The translations under genes were made by a program, and so were the position numbers. DNA of 64,000 nt from Alligator mississippiensis (taxonomy: Eukaryota; Chordata; Crocodylia; Alligatoridae), in the NCBI RefSeq assembly GCF_030867095.1, contig NC_081825.1, positions 49,466,501 to 49,530,500 on the forward strand, in the 5' to 3' direction. Positions 33,327-44,384 of the stretch are shown here, piece by piece (within the stretch, counting starts at the first letter, position 1; the number at the start of each line of letters is the position of its first letter). The notes under the pieces are model-generated. The model did not search any database. It was not told the DNA's origin and saw only the letters and a list, made by a program, of their open reading frames with translations.

Positions 33327-34402
33327 TGTGGCAGTGCACTTTAAGGGCTGAGAGCAGGCAGCCACCAGGTGCTTGATGAGGGCGGCCATTTTAGAGGTTG
33401 AGTTGCAGGACTGGAGGCAGCAGTCTGCTGTCAGCAACTGAGGAGATAATATCTGACTGAGCTGCTCCTGGAACATCTTGGAGGTAAGGGCAGGAGCTAC
33501 AGGGATGGCAAGAGGCTCCTGGTCCTGGGCATGACCTGAAACTGCATCCTGCAGGGAAGGGTGGCCAGGTGCGGCTGTCTGTGCTGGGACAGCCCCCAAG
33601 AAATGCCAAGCCAGTTAATTCTCTGGTGAAAACGGGGTAGGGCCGCCTTAACCCCAGCCTCCACCATCTGGTGGGTTATTGTGAGAGCAGGGGGCAGGCA
33701 CACTTATAAGGGAGCACCTGAGCCCAGCAGGGGTGTAAGACCCCGGAGGCCCCCGAGGAGTAGTATTGGTGTGGAGGCCCACACAGAGTAGGGTGCATAG
33801 AGGCACTTGAAGGACTGTGCATGTGTGGTGCAGAGTAGGGCTGCAAGGGTGGCTTGAAGGGCAGTACTTGGGCTAACCCCCATGAATAAGCATATCAACA
33901 AGTTGCCCAGTGAGGGGCTGGAGGCAGAAGTAGCCAGTGTTTGGCACAAGGACAAGGCCATGTAGAGGAGGGGAGCTCAAGCAAACCAAAGGTGCTGCAT
34001 GTACCATGCCAGAATGAGAGAAGTGAAGCCTGATGGCCCAAAGGGGGTCACTCAAGGGAGCAGGGCAGTAAAGAGTGACCCAGTGAAGGGCAGAATGCAA
34101 GGGGCCCCTGAGATGGGGGCAGAGTGAGTGTGTGTATGTAAGAGGCCCAACAGTGGACTGAGTTTGTCCCAGCCTGAAGCTGGGGAGCAATAATAATCTG
34201 GATGCCACCTGCAAGGCATGAGCCATGGTGTAGGGGAGGTATGGAGCCATGGATAGTGCCCCCTGGCATTGGGGCAGTTGTAGACAGCCTCCCACTTATT
34301 CTATCAGAGAAAATCAAGTCATGGTAGGTGAGACGGGGTAAACTGCCCTAGACAGGTGGGCAGGACAACGTGAGACCCGGCCCTGAAGTGCCCCCTGTCG
34401 CA
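33327..34402 (+). repeat. Solo-LTR-like repeat, full length
   Basis: 1076 bp, from TGTGGCAGTGCACTTTAAGG to GTGCCCCCTGTCGCA. The ends are TG and CA and form an imperfect inverted repeat of about 15 bases. It aligns over its length with 37974-39224 (shared GGAGGTMAGGGCAGGAGCT, CTCCTGGTCCTGGG, GTAGGGGAGGTATGGAGCCA type blocks). Flanks GTCGA and CTCTA could be a worn 5-bp duplication. A LTR is preferred over a DNA transposon because of the TG/CA ends and length. Confidence 0.6.
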
Positions 34403-34832
34403 CTCTACAACCAGACATGTTAGCAAGGCAAAAAATTAATGCAGTTCTGCTCCACCTGAGCTTTCTAGCTGACCCCCTATAATTGTAAACTACCTCCATC
34501 TTTCAGAGTTGGGGAGTATCACCAAACCAATTAATTCTCTAAAGTTTCAGGGTTAAATTTTACTTCAAAAGTTATCAAATGCCCAGGTGACAGGAATGAA
34601 TCCAAGGATCATATGATGAAGTATGCGACTAAGAAATGACTTGCTGAAGCATATAAAGCAACTGATTACTGACTTCAGAAAATGAACTTGCTGTGGGAAA
34701 AAAATAGATAATCTTAAAACTTTGGAGTTCTTTTAAGACCTAGGAGCTCTACAAAGGGTGGAATACAGTGGGCTGGTTGGCTGACCGACTATTTAAGAAT
34801 AAACTTCAAGTGAGGTCTTTGCAGAAAAAAAC
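34403..34832. other. No feature recognised
   Basis: AT-rich DNA without identifiable content. Confidence 0.45.
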
Positions 34833-34835
34833 TAA

Positions 34836-35152
34836 AGGCCTTGTTACATGTTACACTGTGAGCAAATGTCGATTGTCATTACTGCTAGCTCTAGTTTGGA
34901 GTAGTCACAGATTCAGGCCAGCAGGGGTCTGGAGGACTGATAGGTAAGAATCCCTGCTCCCCACCCCATTCCTGACTCCCCACTTAATGTAACACAAGCT
35001 GGGTAACACAAATCAGAGATAATAGTCCCCAGGAGTAGTGGCACTTTAAGCCACCTAATGAGCGTTTAAAACTTGTTTCAGGGGTTAATGTGCAGACAAT
35101 CCAGGTGTTAAGAGTTCCAGGAGCTGCCCAGAATTACCATGTAACAAGGCCT
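34836..35152. mobile_element. Harbinger-like MITE, TAA target duplication
   Basis: 317 bp with perfect 15-bp terminal inverted repeats AGGCCTTGTTACATG and CATGTAACAAGGCCT. The flanks are TAA on both sides (34833-34835 and 35153-35155), matching the TWA duplication of PIF/Harbinger insertions. No transposase; mobilised in trans if ever mobile. The perfect ends suggest a relatively recent insertion. Confidence 0.8.
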
Positions 35153-35155
35153 TAA

Positions 35156-35557
35156 GATTGAGGAACAGATGTCCGAAAGGACTTTACCACTGCAGTGGAT
35201 TCCTTAAGTACTTAATTATAGGTCCTTGATTCTTACCTTAGAATCCAAAACCTTGACTGAAATGTTTGGGTTTCCTACAAGATTCCCAGGGTGAGCTGTG
35301 TGCCTCAGAAGAGCCCTCATATTAAGTAGGGATTTGCCTGTGGACAGCATGGAGCTGTCTGTGGCTAACTAGTGAAAAATAATGTAAATAGTAAATAATA
35401 AACATCTATTCCCTTTCCCCTTCCTGAGTAAATGCCTCACTTATAGCTGTCTGAATTCACAGCTTAGAACCTTTCCCCTAAAGATGGGTATAATTTCCAG
35501 AGAACTGCTAAGGCCTTTTGCTCTCTTAAAAACATGATTAGTCGTGTCCTTCTATGC
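35156..35557. other. No feature recognised
   Basis: AT-rich DNA with nothing assigned. Confidence 0.45.
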
Positions 35558-35720
35558 AACAGTTAGTAGTTATAGCTCTTTCCCAGTATATGGGAGACCC
35601 AGCTTCAGCCACAGTTCCCAGGAAGTTGACATGACTACCAGGTGATAAACTAACCTGGGTAGAGGAGCTCTTCATTCCTCTTCTTGGCCTAGCCTAGAAG
35701 TCAGGATACTTGGGTAAGTG
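35558..35720 (+). repeat. tRNA-derived SINE fragment
   Basis: CAACAGTTAGTAGTTATAGC then GGGAGACCCAGCTTCAGCCA has the spacing of tRNA-like A and B boxes found in the SINEs at 32762 and 41408. Diverged. Confidence 0.45.
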
Positions 35721-35823
35721 TGAGAAGCATTTGGCTAGTCCCTATTCAAAGAGATATACCACTTTATTAAATAGTCATTGCCTCAAATTCAGTGTTGGAA
35801 CCTGAGTTTCTTCATCCCAGCGT

Positions 35824-36062
35824 GCACCCTCAGTGGTAAATCATAGGGAGTGCACGTGCTCCCCCTGAGAGTTTTCAGGAGCAGCATGGCCACTCACCGG
35901 TCGGCAGGTTTTGCCACGGGGGACCCCTCCCCCCCAGTTGGTGAGATTGGTCATGGGGGGACCACCCCCCCAGTCGCTGACTGGTCAGTGGGGGGGGGGG
36001 GGATGGACACATGCCCCCCCCTGACTAAGGTGGCACCAGTCATCCATGTGCACCCTGATGAG
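35824..36062 (+). mobile_element. Palindrome-headed short element, copy B
   Basis: It shares the head CCTCAGTGGTAAATCATAGG, the palindromic GTGCACGTGCTCCCCCTGAG and the closing GGCACCAGTCATCCATGTG with the copy at 28826-29160. A run of G lies at about 35988-36001. Confidence 0.6.
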
Positions 36063-37124
36063 TAGGCTGCTGCATAATAAGATAATAAGCAGGCCACCAC
36101 AATTTTTTGTATTATATCTCTAGAAACTTCTGGCTTTGAGAAAACAACCCTGAAACAGGAGAATGATAGCAATGAAATCGAATAAGTAGTGTAATATGAT
36201 CTGAAGCCAACAGGTCTGAATGAATTAGCTTAGCTGAAAATTCAGCTCAGTTTACTCATCTAGACTGAGTCCAAAATCTTCAGAACCTCACTGAGATTCA
36301 TAAATGCTGAATTTCTGTTTTATTCTCTGGACATTCTGGCTGCAGCAGGAAAAAAACTGAGGAAGGCCACTCTCATTTTGAGGCCTGAGAAAATAGAAAG
36401 GGAAAAACAACAAGCAAGAAACCTAGGTTCTAATTCTCATATCACGCTGGAAGGGTAAAGAACGCCAGAAACAATCCCCTCAATAGATAAGGGGGGGGGG
36501 GGGGCGGGGAATGGGATTATGGGACTGATGGCATGGCACAATGGCTAATTTGTATTTCCAAGGGGTGATGGCAAATACAGCATAAATTAGAGCTTTTTGA
36601 TCTTATTAACTAGGAGCTGTGCAATATTCCTACCAACATCAAAAGGATGAATATTTTGCCCAGTCAATGGAACTATAGTTCCTTGCTCCTCACCTCAACC
36701 ACCTTTATTCCAAGCAGTAAAAACAGAGTAACTGAGATTTCATAAACTCCTAAAATATCCATGTTTTATGATTGAAAATTCAGGTAAGCATCTGAAGGAA
36801 ACTAACTTTTGTGAGCTCTTCGTCACTCTAATTGTCTGTACACCAAATCTAGGATACTAAGCCAGGAACTAAGTTATGTGGAGATGCCAAGGAGAACTAG
36901 TATACTTTTGTACAATATAAAGCTTTATTATATTGGGCCTTCCATCCAAACCATCAAGCTGCAGAGTCACTTCCACATGTTCCTTAGTTTTGCTGATTAT
37001 GTACCAGTCATTGGACAGAATAGAACAGCACCAGCAGGCCAGATTGATGTTTGCCGCACAACACCCAATAGCCTAGTGCTGAGGGCTCTCTTTAAATCCA
37101 AAAAACCTGGTTGTTCAAGGCCCT
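36063..37124. other. No gene; contains a poly-G tract
   Basis: AT-rich DNA with a run of about 14 G broken by a C and more G at 36491-36509. Nothing else recognised. Confidence 0.5.
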
Positions 37125-37127
37125 AGT

Positions 37128-37200
37128 CAATACTGGGTAGAGAGGAGATTTGGATATGTCTCCTACCTCTCAGATCAATACTCTTACCACTGGATATCAT
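37128..37200 (-). repeat. tRNA-derived SINE fragment
   Basis: Minus strand: ATATCCAGTGGTAAGAGTAT then GAGAGGTAGGAGACATATCC, with tRNA-like A-box spacing. Short and old. Confidence 0.4.
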
Positions 37201-37616
37201 TGTAGGATAAAATGACATATTTGTCCTTTTTTGGCCCACCTGTTCTTTGTGCCATACATGTTTGTAAGCCTGCCCATCAGAGTAGGTGCTACAAATACAG
37301 CATCCAGTACAAATCATTTAGTTTGAGCATTACAAGAATTCAAGGCCTGAGCAGTTTTGTTGCATCATATTTTGAGTGGTGCTTAACACTTCGCTTGCAG
37401 AAACTTGGGTACCCATAGTCAAATGGACAACCTAACCTGGTACAGAGCAGGAGTTTTAAAGACTATGTTGGAGGTTAAATGTTGGAGCTAAGTCCTGAGA
37501 TACCTTTGTTCATCTAGGCCCCTAAATTACTTGGGTTAAGTCTGTCTATAAAAGGTTTAACATTTAAGTGCATAGATGCCAAAGTTTCACTGACTTTTTG
37601 CTGAGGCTTACACTCA
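37201..37616. other. No feature recognised
   Basis: Unassigned AT-rich sequence. Confidence 0.45.
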
Positions 37617-37745
37617 TAGGGCATGTCCAGACGCGCGCGGCTGTGCAGTATGTGGTGCTTTAAACATATCTGCAGCGCCACATACCGCACAGTCAGGTGT
37701 TCTCTGCACTGCAAGGGCACATTGCGCGTGCATGCACTGCTCCAG
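37617..37745. repeat. CpG-containing short repeat fragment
   Basis: GGGCATGTCCAGACGCGCGC and GCACATTGCGCGTGCATGCA stand out in AT-rich DNA and resemble the ends of a reptile short DNA element, also hinted at by 48646 and 56428. Ends not matched. Confidence 0.35.
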
Positions 37746-37796
37746 ATTTTCAAAAAAACCTACGGAAAAAAAAAACGAGTTCTCAGATATCCTCAC

Positions 37797-40340
37797 CATT
37801 GATCATGCTATGATGTCAGCCAGCTCTTTTAGCATTCTTGGGTGCATTCCATCTGAGCCAGCTGACTTGTGGATGTCCAGCCTCTCGAGGTGTTCCCTCA
37901 CAAGATCTTCGCCAATTATAGGCACATGATTACCCTTACCCTGGTAGTTCTGCATCCTGTCAGGCAGGGTGATTGTGGCAGGGCACTGTTGGTGCCTGCC
38001 ACTTTAAGGGGCTGAGCGAAACAACCAGCAGGTGCTTGATTACAGTGCCCATGTTAAAACTCTGGCCACCTATATAAACAGAGCAGTTTGCAGCTGGCAG
38101 GCCAGGTGAAACATCGCCTGGCTGAAACACTGTATGATACATCTTGGAGGTCAGGGCAGGAGCTTATGGGGATGGTTTGGAGGCTCCTGGTCCTGGGTAT
38201 GACCTAAAACTGCACCCTGCTGGGGAGGGGTGGCCTGATGGGGCTCCTAGTGGTGCAGGAGTCCCCAGGAAATGCCAGGCCAGTTAGCTTCCTGGTGAGA
38301 GGTGAGGAGGGGCACCTTAACCCCAGCCCCCATCTTCAGGTGGACTTTGGAGGCAGTAGTGCGGCTAGGCACAGCTGTGGCCACCTGAGCCCATGAGGGG
38401 GGTGTAAGAGCACTCCACAGGGAGTGAGAGCAGTGCAGCCAGGCACAGCAAGCAGAGTGCCACCTGAGCCCAGCAGGGATGGGAGATCCTAGAGACCGCA
38501 GAGGGGGTAGTATGGAGAGTTTTGGAAGGCCCCACACAGAGTAGGGCTGAAGTGCAGTAGGCCTGAAGGGCTGTGTGTGTGACAGGGCTGAGTAGGGCTG
38601 AAGTCGGAGTAGGCCTGAAGGACAGCCCAAGGGGCACGCAGAGTAGGGCCGAATGGGTGTAAGCTTGAAGGACAGAGCAAGGGCCAGCCCCATGAGATGT
38701 TGTGCCTGGTGAGGGGCATGGGGCAGAATTAGCCCAGGGTTTGGCATAAGGCCGGTCCACGTAGAGTAGGGAACTCGCGGGAACCAAAGGTCCTATGTGG
38801 TGAGGCCAGTATGGGAGTAGTGAAGTCTGGTGGCCCAAGAGGGGCCGCTCAAGGAGAAGCAGGAGTGTGGCCCAGTAATGGGCAGTATGCCAGAAGCCCC
38901 GGTGAGAGAGGGGCAGAGTGAAAGAGGCCTTCTGTGAGAGGTGAGGTGGTGCAAATGTGCATGTGTGTGGAGCCCAACTTTGGACTCGGTTTGCTCCGGT
39001 CTCAGACCAGGAGTAATATTAACCTGGATGCCATCTGTGAGGCATGGGTTGCAGTGTAGGGGGTGTTTGGAGCCACAGATAGTGCTCTCTGGCATCAAGG
39101 CATGTGATGGGCAGTCTCCCATGTTTACCATCTATTTGTAGGTACAGCAAAGTCATGGCAGGTGAGACCGGGCAGATTGCTCCGTAGCAACAGACCTGGC
39201 CTCAGGAGAGTGCCCCCTGTCACAGTGGGCTGGTGGAAAACAGATCCAAAGTAATTGTTGAGGAGGTTAGCTTTTTCCTGGGTGTTGGTTGTCAGCTGTC
39301 CCATTTGGTTCAGCATGGGTCTGATGTTTTCCTTGGTTTTTTTTCCAACTTTCCACATATTTGAAGAAGGACTTTTTATTGTCCTTGATTCCAGTAGCCA
39401 GTTTGAGTTCAGTTTCAGCCTTGGCTTTTCTGGTCTACTCCCTACAAGGCCAGTGCTACATAATCCACCTAAGTGGTAGTTCCCAATTTCCATCCCTTAT
39501 AAGCTTCTCTTTTCAGATTCAGGAGGTCCATGAGTTCCCTATTGAGTCAAGGGGGTCTCCCAGCCCTTTTGCTACCTTTCCTATGGGCCAGAATGGACTT
39601 TCCTTGTGCTTTTAGGATCGTGTCCTTAAGGAGCGACCACTCATCGTGGACTCCCCTCCCTGTCAGATCATGGCCTCTGGGCCTCAACAACCAACCTCCT
39701 GAGCTTGTGAAAGTCTGCTTTCCTAAAATCGAGGATTTCTGCATTGCTGACAGATTTGCCAGTTTTGCAATGGACAGAGAAAGTGATCAACTTGTGACCA
39801 CTGTCACCAAACTTCCTTTCAATCCTCAGGTCTGACTAGATCATCCCCTTTGACCAGTACCAGATCCAGAAGCGCTTTATCTCATTGGCTCGTAGACTTC
39901 TTGAGTCAAATAAATCTCATCAGTGCAAGCGAGGAAGCTTCATGGTTGATCAGATTTGGCTGAATGCTCTTCCCATTAGATGTCAGGATGGTTGAAGTCA
40001 CCCATGACGACTGTGCACCGAGAGCATGCAACCTCTGCCAGTTCCCTAGCAAATTAATGGTCAAGCTCTTCCTCCTGGTTAGGAGGTCTGTAATAGACTC
40101 CTATAGTTATATCCCCTTCACCACGTTCTTCCCTTATTCTAACCCAGAAGATCTCAAGTCACCCTCCTTGGGTGCCAATCTCTGATTGTAGGGAATTTTA
40201 CTGCTTCTTCACATAGAGAGCTACACCCCCACCCTTCCTTGCAACACGATCCCTCCTGTACAAGGTATAGCCATCAATACCTTACTTTTTATATTGGTCA
40301 AGTGCTACTTCCAGACTATCAATATGAATAGGATGGCATC
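37797..40340 (-). mobile_element. CR1/L3-type LINE, split by an LTR-family repeat
   Basis: The minus strand reads DLTGRGVHDEWSLLKDTI and WKVGKKTKENIRPMLNQ...KANLLNNYFGSVF at 39250-39745, the linker before the RT. After the insertion it continues at 37973-37797 with VREHLERLDIHKSAGSDGMH...KELADIIA, the start of the RT fingers. Its 3' end is lost at about 37797. The part beyond 39750 is non-coding or strongly decayed and its outer limit is approximate. Multiple breaks make it dead and older than the inserted repeat. Confidence 0.8.
37974..39224 (+). repeat. Solo-LTR-like repeat inserted in a LINE
   Basis: 1251 bp, from TGTGGCAGGGCACTG to GTGCCCCCTGTCACA, with TG/CA ends and inverted terminal 15-mers. 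A TATA-like CCTATATAAACAGAG lies at about 38070. Flanks GTGAT and GTGGG may be a worn 5-bp duplication, and the LINE reading on either side confirms a clean insertion. Same family as 33327-34402. Internal repeats of GAGTAGGGCTGAAG lie at 38535-38660. Confidence 0.7.
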
Positions 40341-41404
40341 AGCAGTAGAGTTGAAAGAATGAGGTTCACTGCATTCCTTCACTTCTCTGGATTATGGCTT
40401 CGAGAAAGATAGCAGTGGCTGGATTTCTGATAAATTCAAATACTTGGTTGATTGCATAGTATCTGTCCAGATGAAATGGCACATATCTTCAAACTAGCAT
40501 AATACCCCAAACTTGCAAAATGAAATTTAAATAATGCTCTAGCGAACCAGTTCCAAACATAATTTGATAAAATGATGCAGTGTAGAAAGTAATATCTAAA
40601 AAATGGGTCTGATATGGAGTTATTGTGTATATCAGCTGGTTAAGTCATTAGCAAACATCTTCGTTTCAGTCATGTTTAAATTAATTTAAAATGCAGTTAC
40701 CGAATGTGGGTAAAAGCTCAAGCTATTAAGATATCCATTAGCCACAATATGAAATGTAAATATTTAAAACAGAGACCTGTTTCATAATGACTCATTGTCA
40801 AAAGTGTAACTTAGCTCATGCATGTAGAATTTCAGCTCATTTATGCATAATGAATTTTAAGCTTTTGATAAGGGCCAGATCTATCAGGATAAAGATCAGA
40901 TCCTGTTCAGCCTATTTGCTAACACTGTTGCATGCAAATTTTCAAGTGTAGAAAGATATAAAGATCTAAGGGCCAGGTCCTAACCCAGGACTACAAAAGT
41001 GCGATTCCAAAAACCATGTTTAGCAGCTGCGTCCCCATGCAAGTGTTCACTAGCTGCCTCCCTTTTTGTAGGGTTCCTGCATGTGCCAGTTCTGAAACTA
41101 TCTTGGCCTGGGCAACCAGATTAAATGCCAGCTCCTGCCTCAGGCCTATCTGGGTCCCAAAACTAGGTAGAATGGCACCTAAATCACCCGATAACCCTAA
41201 TCCAATATATGTGCTGTGCTCATGTCTAATACATATCAACAGCACTGAAGTAACCATAAAACATAGTAGTCATATTCTTGTGTTATAAATGCTAGTCTGC
41301 ACTCTCATCTGTCTGAGGCACCCAGTTTCCCTGTTAAAGTTAAGCCTTGGTGCCCAAAAGGAACACTAGGCTTGTCAGGCAGAAAGAATCTACCAGAAGG
41401 AGTA
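40341..41404. other. No feature recognised
   Basis: AT-rich DNA; two overlapping frames on opposite strands near 41000-41280 are not supported by any family resemblance. Confidence 0.45.
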
Positions 41405-41407
41405 TGA

Positions 41408-41530
41408 GTTTGTAGCTAAATGATTAGAGCATTTAGCCGAGTGAAGGGGGTTCTGGATTCTAGTCCTGCTTCCAGAATTATTTCTGGATTTTGTGCAGTG
41501 ATTGTTTAATGTAAAATGTGTACACAAACC
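41408..41530 (+). repeat. tRNA-derived SINE
   Basis: A-box-like TAGCTAAATGATTAGAGCA and B-box-like GGATTCTAGTCC with normal spacing, then a CTGCTTCCAG block. Confidence 0.6.
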
Positions 41531-41534
41531 AATC

Positions 41535-41760
41535 TAAGCCGTAGAACCAGGACCCCGGTCTTCTACCTCCAGGATAAAAGTCCTAATCACTAGGTTATTA
41601 CAAGCTCCATACTTATGCTCTCTCTAGTCCCATGAATTTTACATTCCTTTCTAACTAGCCAGTACCCTGGCAGTTAAGGAACTCTTCTGTAAGTTAGAAA
41701 GTGTGGGTTTAAATTTCCTCAAGCTCTGGCTCACTTAGAACTCAGGTTTCTTATTTCTTC
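41535..41760. repeat. Two further SINE fragments
   Basis: 41535-41615 reads on the minus strand as CCTAGTGATTAGGAC...GGTCCTGGTTCTAC (A and B box order). 41660-41760 reads on the plus strand as GGCAGTTAAGGAACTC...GTGTGGGTTTAAATTTC. With 41408-41530 they form a local cluster of three. Confidence 0.5.
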
Positions 41761-41769
41761 AGTGAGCGC

Positions 41770-42110
41770 CCTCTGAGGAGCTCCCTCACCAGCACCCAAC
41801 TGCTCAATGCCACACCCAAGGAAACACAGCTACAGATGTGTAATGAGAGGCTGAAGAAATATCTGACAGCAAAAAAATGGACATTTCAGCAGCCGAAGCC
41901 TTACCACCAGGGTCTGACAAACCATGACAAAGATGGTGATGTTTCAACCGCCTATGTACTGGAGTCACACATGCCAAGGAACTAATGAAGAAGTGGGGCT
42001 ATACCATTGGTCCAACCATTGTGACTGTGGCACAGAGCTTCAGACCATGCAACACCTGTTGTAATGCCCACTGGTCAAAGGCACATATACAATGGACAAT
42101 CTTGCATAGT
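41770..42110 (+). pseudogene. LINE C-terminal remnant with CDCG motif
   Basis: The sequence reads LTNHDKDGDVSTAYV in one frame, and in another RTGVTHAKELMKKWGY then CDCGTELQTMQHLL*CPL, the post-RT cysteine/histidine region (C.CG...QT..H....CP) of non-CR1 LINEs. At least one frame change and a stop are present. Related in type to the remnant at 21230. Confidence 0.65.
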
Positions 42111-42209
42111 ATAATAAATGAGCACAAGCATGTGTAACAAAACGGTCAAATGTGGTATAGAGACAAGGCAAAGAAGTGAGTGCTCTGACCATTATACTAT
42201 TGTATAACA

Positions 42210-42687
42210 CAGACCTGCCCAACTGGCAGCCCACAGGCTGTGCGCTATGTGTGACTTAAAAAGGTTAAAGTACAACCTTTAAGCTCGCACCCTGACCCCA
42301 TTCCCCAGCATTGTTCTGGCAGTAGAGGCAGCTGGGACCTCTGGGCTCCCTTGCCTTCCAGCTTCCCTTCTCAGAGGGAAGCACAGCACAGCCTTCAGTG
42401 CTGGGGGGGCCCAAAGCCTGGCATGCCTGAGAGGTGTGATGGAGCAGTGGACCCTGCAGCCAGGGAGTTTAGAGTAAGGCAAGGCACCTGGACATGCAGT
42501 GCAGCAGTGAGGAAGGGGCAACTGGGCAAGCTGGGCAGAATGGGGAGATATGGTGAAGTCGAGTGGAGGGGATGCAGTACAGCAGGGGAATGCATGGCGC
42601 AGTGGGGGCCCCATGTGGCATGCGGCCCTTGTTAGTGTGGCCTATGGGACATGTGGCCCCTGGACACTTACAAGTTGGTCAGCCATG
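42210..42687. mobile_element. hAT element with perfect 8-bp duplication
   Basis: 478 bp. The left tip CAGACCTGCCCAACTGG and the right tip read inward, CATGGCTGACCAACTTG, match at 12 of 17. GTATAACA is repeated exactly at 42202-42209 and 42688-42695. The interior is GC-rich (GCAGCCCACAGGC, GTGGCCCCTGG) with no transposase; the local 94-111 codon frames are compositional. The exact duplication implies a younger insertion than most hAT copies here. Confidence 0.9.
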
Positions 42688-42773
42688 GTATAACAGATGG
42701 ATGATACCACCACCACCACCTGCTCTAACAACTCAAGCTTCTTAAGAAGAAGCCCTGTTCAGTTTTTTCAAAT

Positions 42774-42960
42774 CAGGGGTGGGCAACCTGTGTCATAAGT
42801 TGAACAGGCAACCTCTGTGTATGGCCTGAAGTCAACTGGGAAAGGGATAGCAACCTAGTGGCAAATAAAGTAGGAAGCAGAAAGCAGAGCATGGAGAAGC
42901 AGATGGAGCAGGGGAAGTGGATTGTAGTGGTACTCAGATGGCACAGGGCTAATTTGTGGC
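42774..42960 (+). mobile_element. hAT left-end fragment
   Basis: CAGGGGTGGGCAACCTGTGT is a hAT tip, followed by ATGGCCTGAAGTC and a purine-rich part. No right end found. Confidence 0.5.
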
Positions 42961-43875
42961 ATACCTGCCAAAAAGGTTGGCTCCGACTGTGCCAAATTAA
43001 TGCTTTTGATGTCTATTATCTGGAGTGGATTTTAGACTCTGAATTCTAAGCAGACAGGTGCACCTTACTTACAGTCCAGAGACATATGCCTAAACTCCAG
43101 ACAGGGATGGCAGTTCAGGCACACCCTTGTGCTTAATGTTTCCTATTAGCTAGCTCTATGTGGCTTCTTGTTCAGTGTGCAGGGTTTGGGGATTACTATT
43201 TTGGCACCTAAATCAGTCTCTCTATGCTACATAAACCCAGGTGCCTATTTCCAGATTCTGTTTCAGTAACCTAAATCTTTCTGGGGCTCTGGATCTAAAA
43301 GCTGTAGGAAAAGATAAATTCTAAATCCCATTCTGAATGGTAATTCAAGTCAAACATACATTGGTCAGGAGAAAAGAAAACCTCTGAGAATTCATTGGAT
43401 TGGATGTTTACAGCCTTGGGATTCTTCTAAGCAGACAGATTCTTAAACAAGAGAGAGGGAGAAATGAAGCAAAAGTGACTGTACATCAATCCATTACACA
43501 TACATTTTTTATATATGTTAATTGCTTTTCTCTGTCAACAAATGTATCTAGTTTGCTGATGTCACTGGAAAATAAGAACGCATAAGAGTTACGCATTTTC
43601 TACAGGTCTTCACTCAGTCCTCCCTGTGCACAACTGTTGGGAATCGTTACCAAATCAGGTCTTTCCATCAAATTGGCATTTTGCAATAGTTCTTGGATTG
43701 CCGGGCCTGTTATACTGGAGGAAAATAATCAAGTACACAGTTAAGTCACTTGATCAAGAGAGCCAGCATTGAAGCTAGAAAAAGTCTTTGACAGCTGAGA
43801 GGGAATCTCTTCAGTCCCAATTCATTAAGATAAAAGGAATGATATGAGGTAAAACATCATTGTTTCAAGAATGTA
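42961..43875. other. No firm feature
   Basis: Mostly unassigned; 43040-43270 has a SINE-like feel (TTTTGGCACCTAAATCAGTC) but no promoter boxes that I can place. Confidence 0.4.
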
Positions 43876-44384
43876 TTTGGTAACCATGTAGGTCTGAGAC
43901 AAAAAGAAATAAAAAAACTCTAGAACTCTTGGTTCAGAGATTATACCTTTTATTAGACCAACTAAAAACTGCAAAAAAATTGTCTTTCTTTGCAAGCTTT
44001 CAGGCACATGTGCCCTTCTTCAGGCTGGGGGGAGATTAAAGAGGGTAAAAGTCCCCTTAGGTAGAAACTAAACTTAATTTTTCACACAGGAAGCTGAACG
44101 TGGTTGTATGTTCCCCTGGGTCCATGAGAGTCCTTTTGTGCGAGTTGCTCTTTGATGTGCAGATAAGGCAGTTTCTCTTCCCTGGTGGTGTCAGCTGAGA
44201 AAAAGGCACAGAGGTGTTGAAATCTTTCTTTCTTGTTTAGCAGTGAAGTTTATAATTCCAAAACTGGCTAAAATCTGGTATGTTCCATGTTTTGGGGAGT
44301 TATTTGGTAGCTATGTTGGTCTGAGACAAAAAGAAATGGAAGACTCTAGAACTCTTGGTTCAGAGATTATACCTTTTATTATTT
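43876..44384 (-). mobile_element. Penelope-like tail, two direct copies
   Basis: The segment with GGTCTGAGACAAAAAGAAAT then CTCTAGAACTCTTGGTTCAG and ATTATACCTTTTATTA occurs at 43876-43957 and again at 44308-44384, in the same orientation. Between them lies more Penelope tail (GCAAGCTTTCAGGCACATGT, CCTTCTTCAGGCTG). Penelope-like elements often insert as partial tandem copies (so-called pLTRs), which fits. No endonuclease or RT frame remains. Confidence 0.75.

Noticed and set aside
33327-34402. hAT or other DNA transposon based on inverted CAGGG-like ends
   Set aside because: TG/CA ends, LTR-like length, TATA-like box in the sister copy and 5-bp rather than 8-bp flanks favour an LTR, though not decisively.
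33327-39224. Pair of LTRs of one provirus (33327 and 37974)
   Set aside because: The two are diverged and of different length, the sequence between them shows no retroviral genes, and the right copy is separately inserted in a LINE; they are better seen as two solo LTRs.
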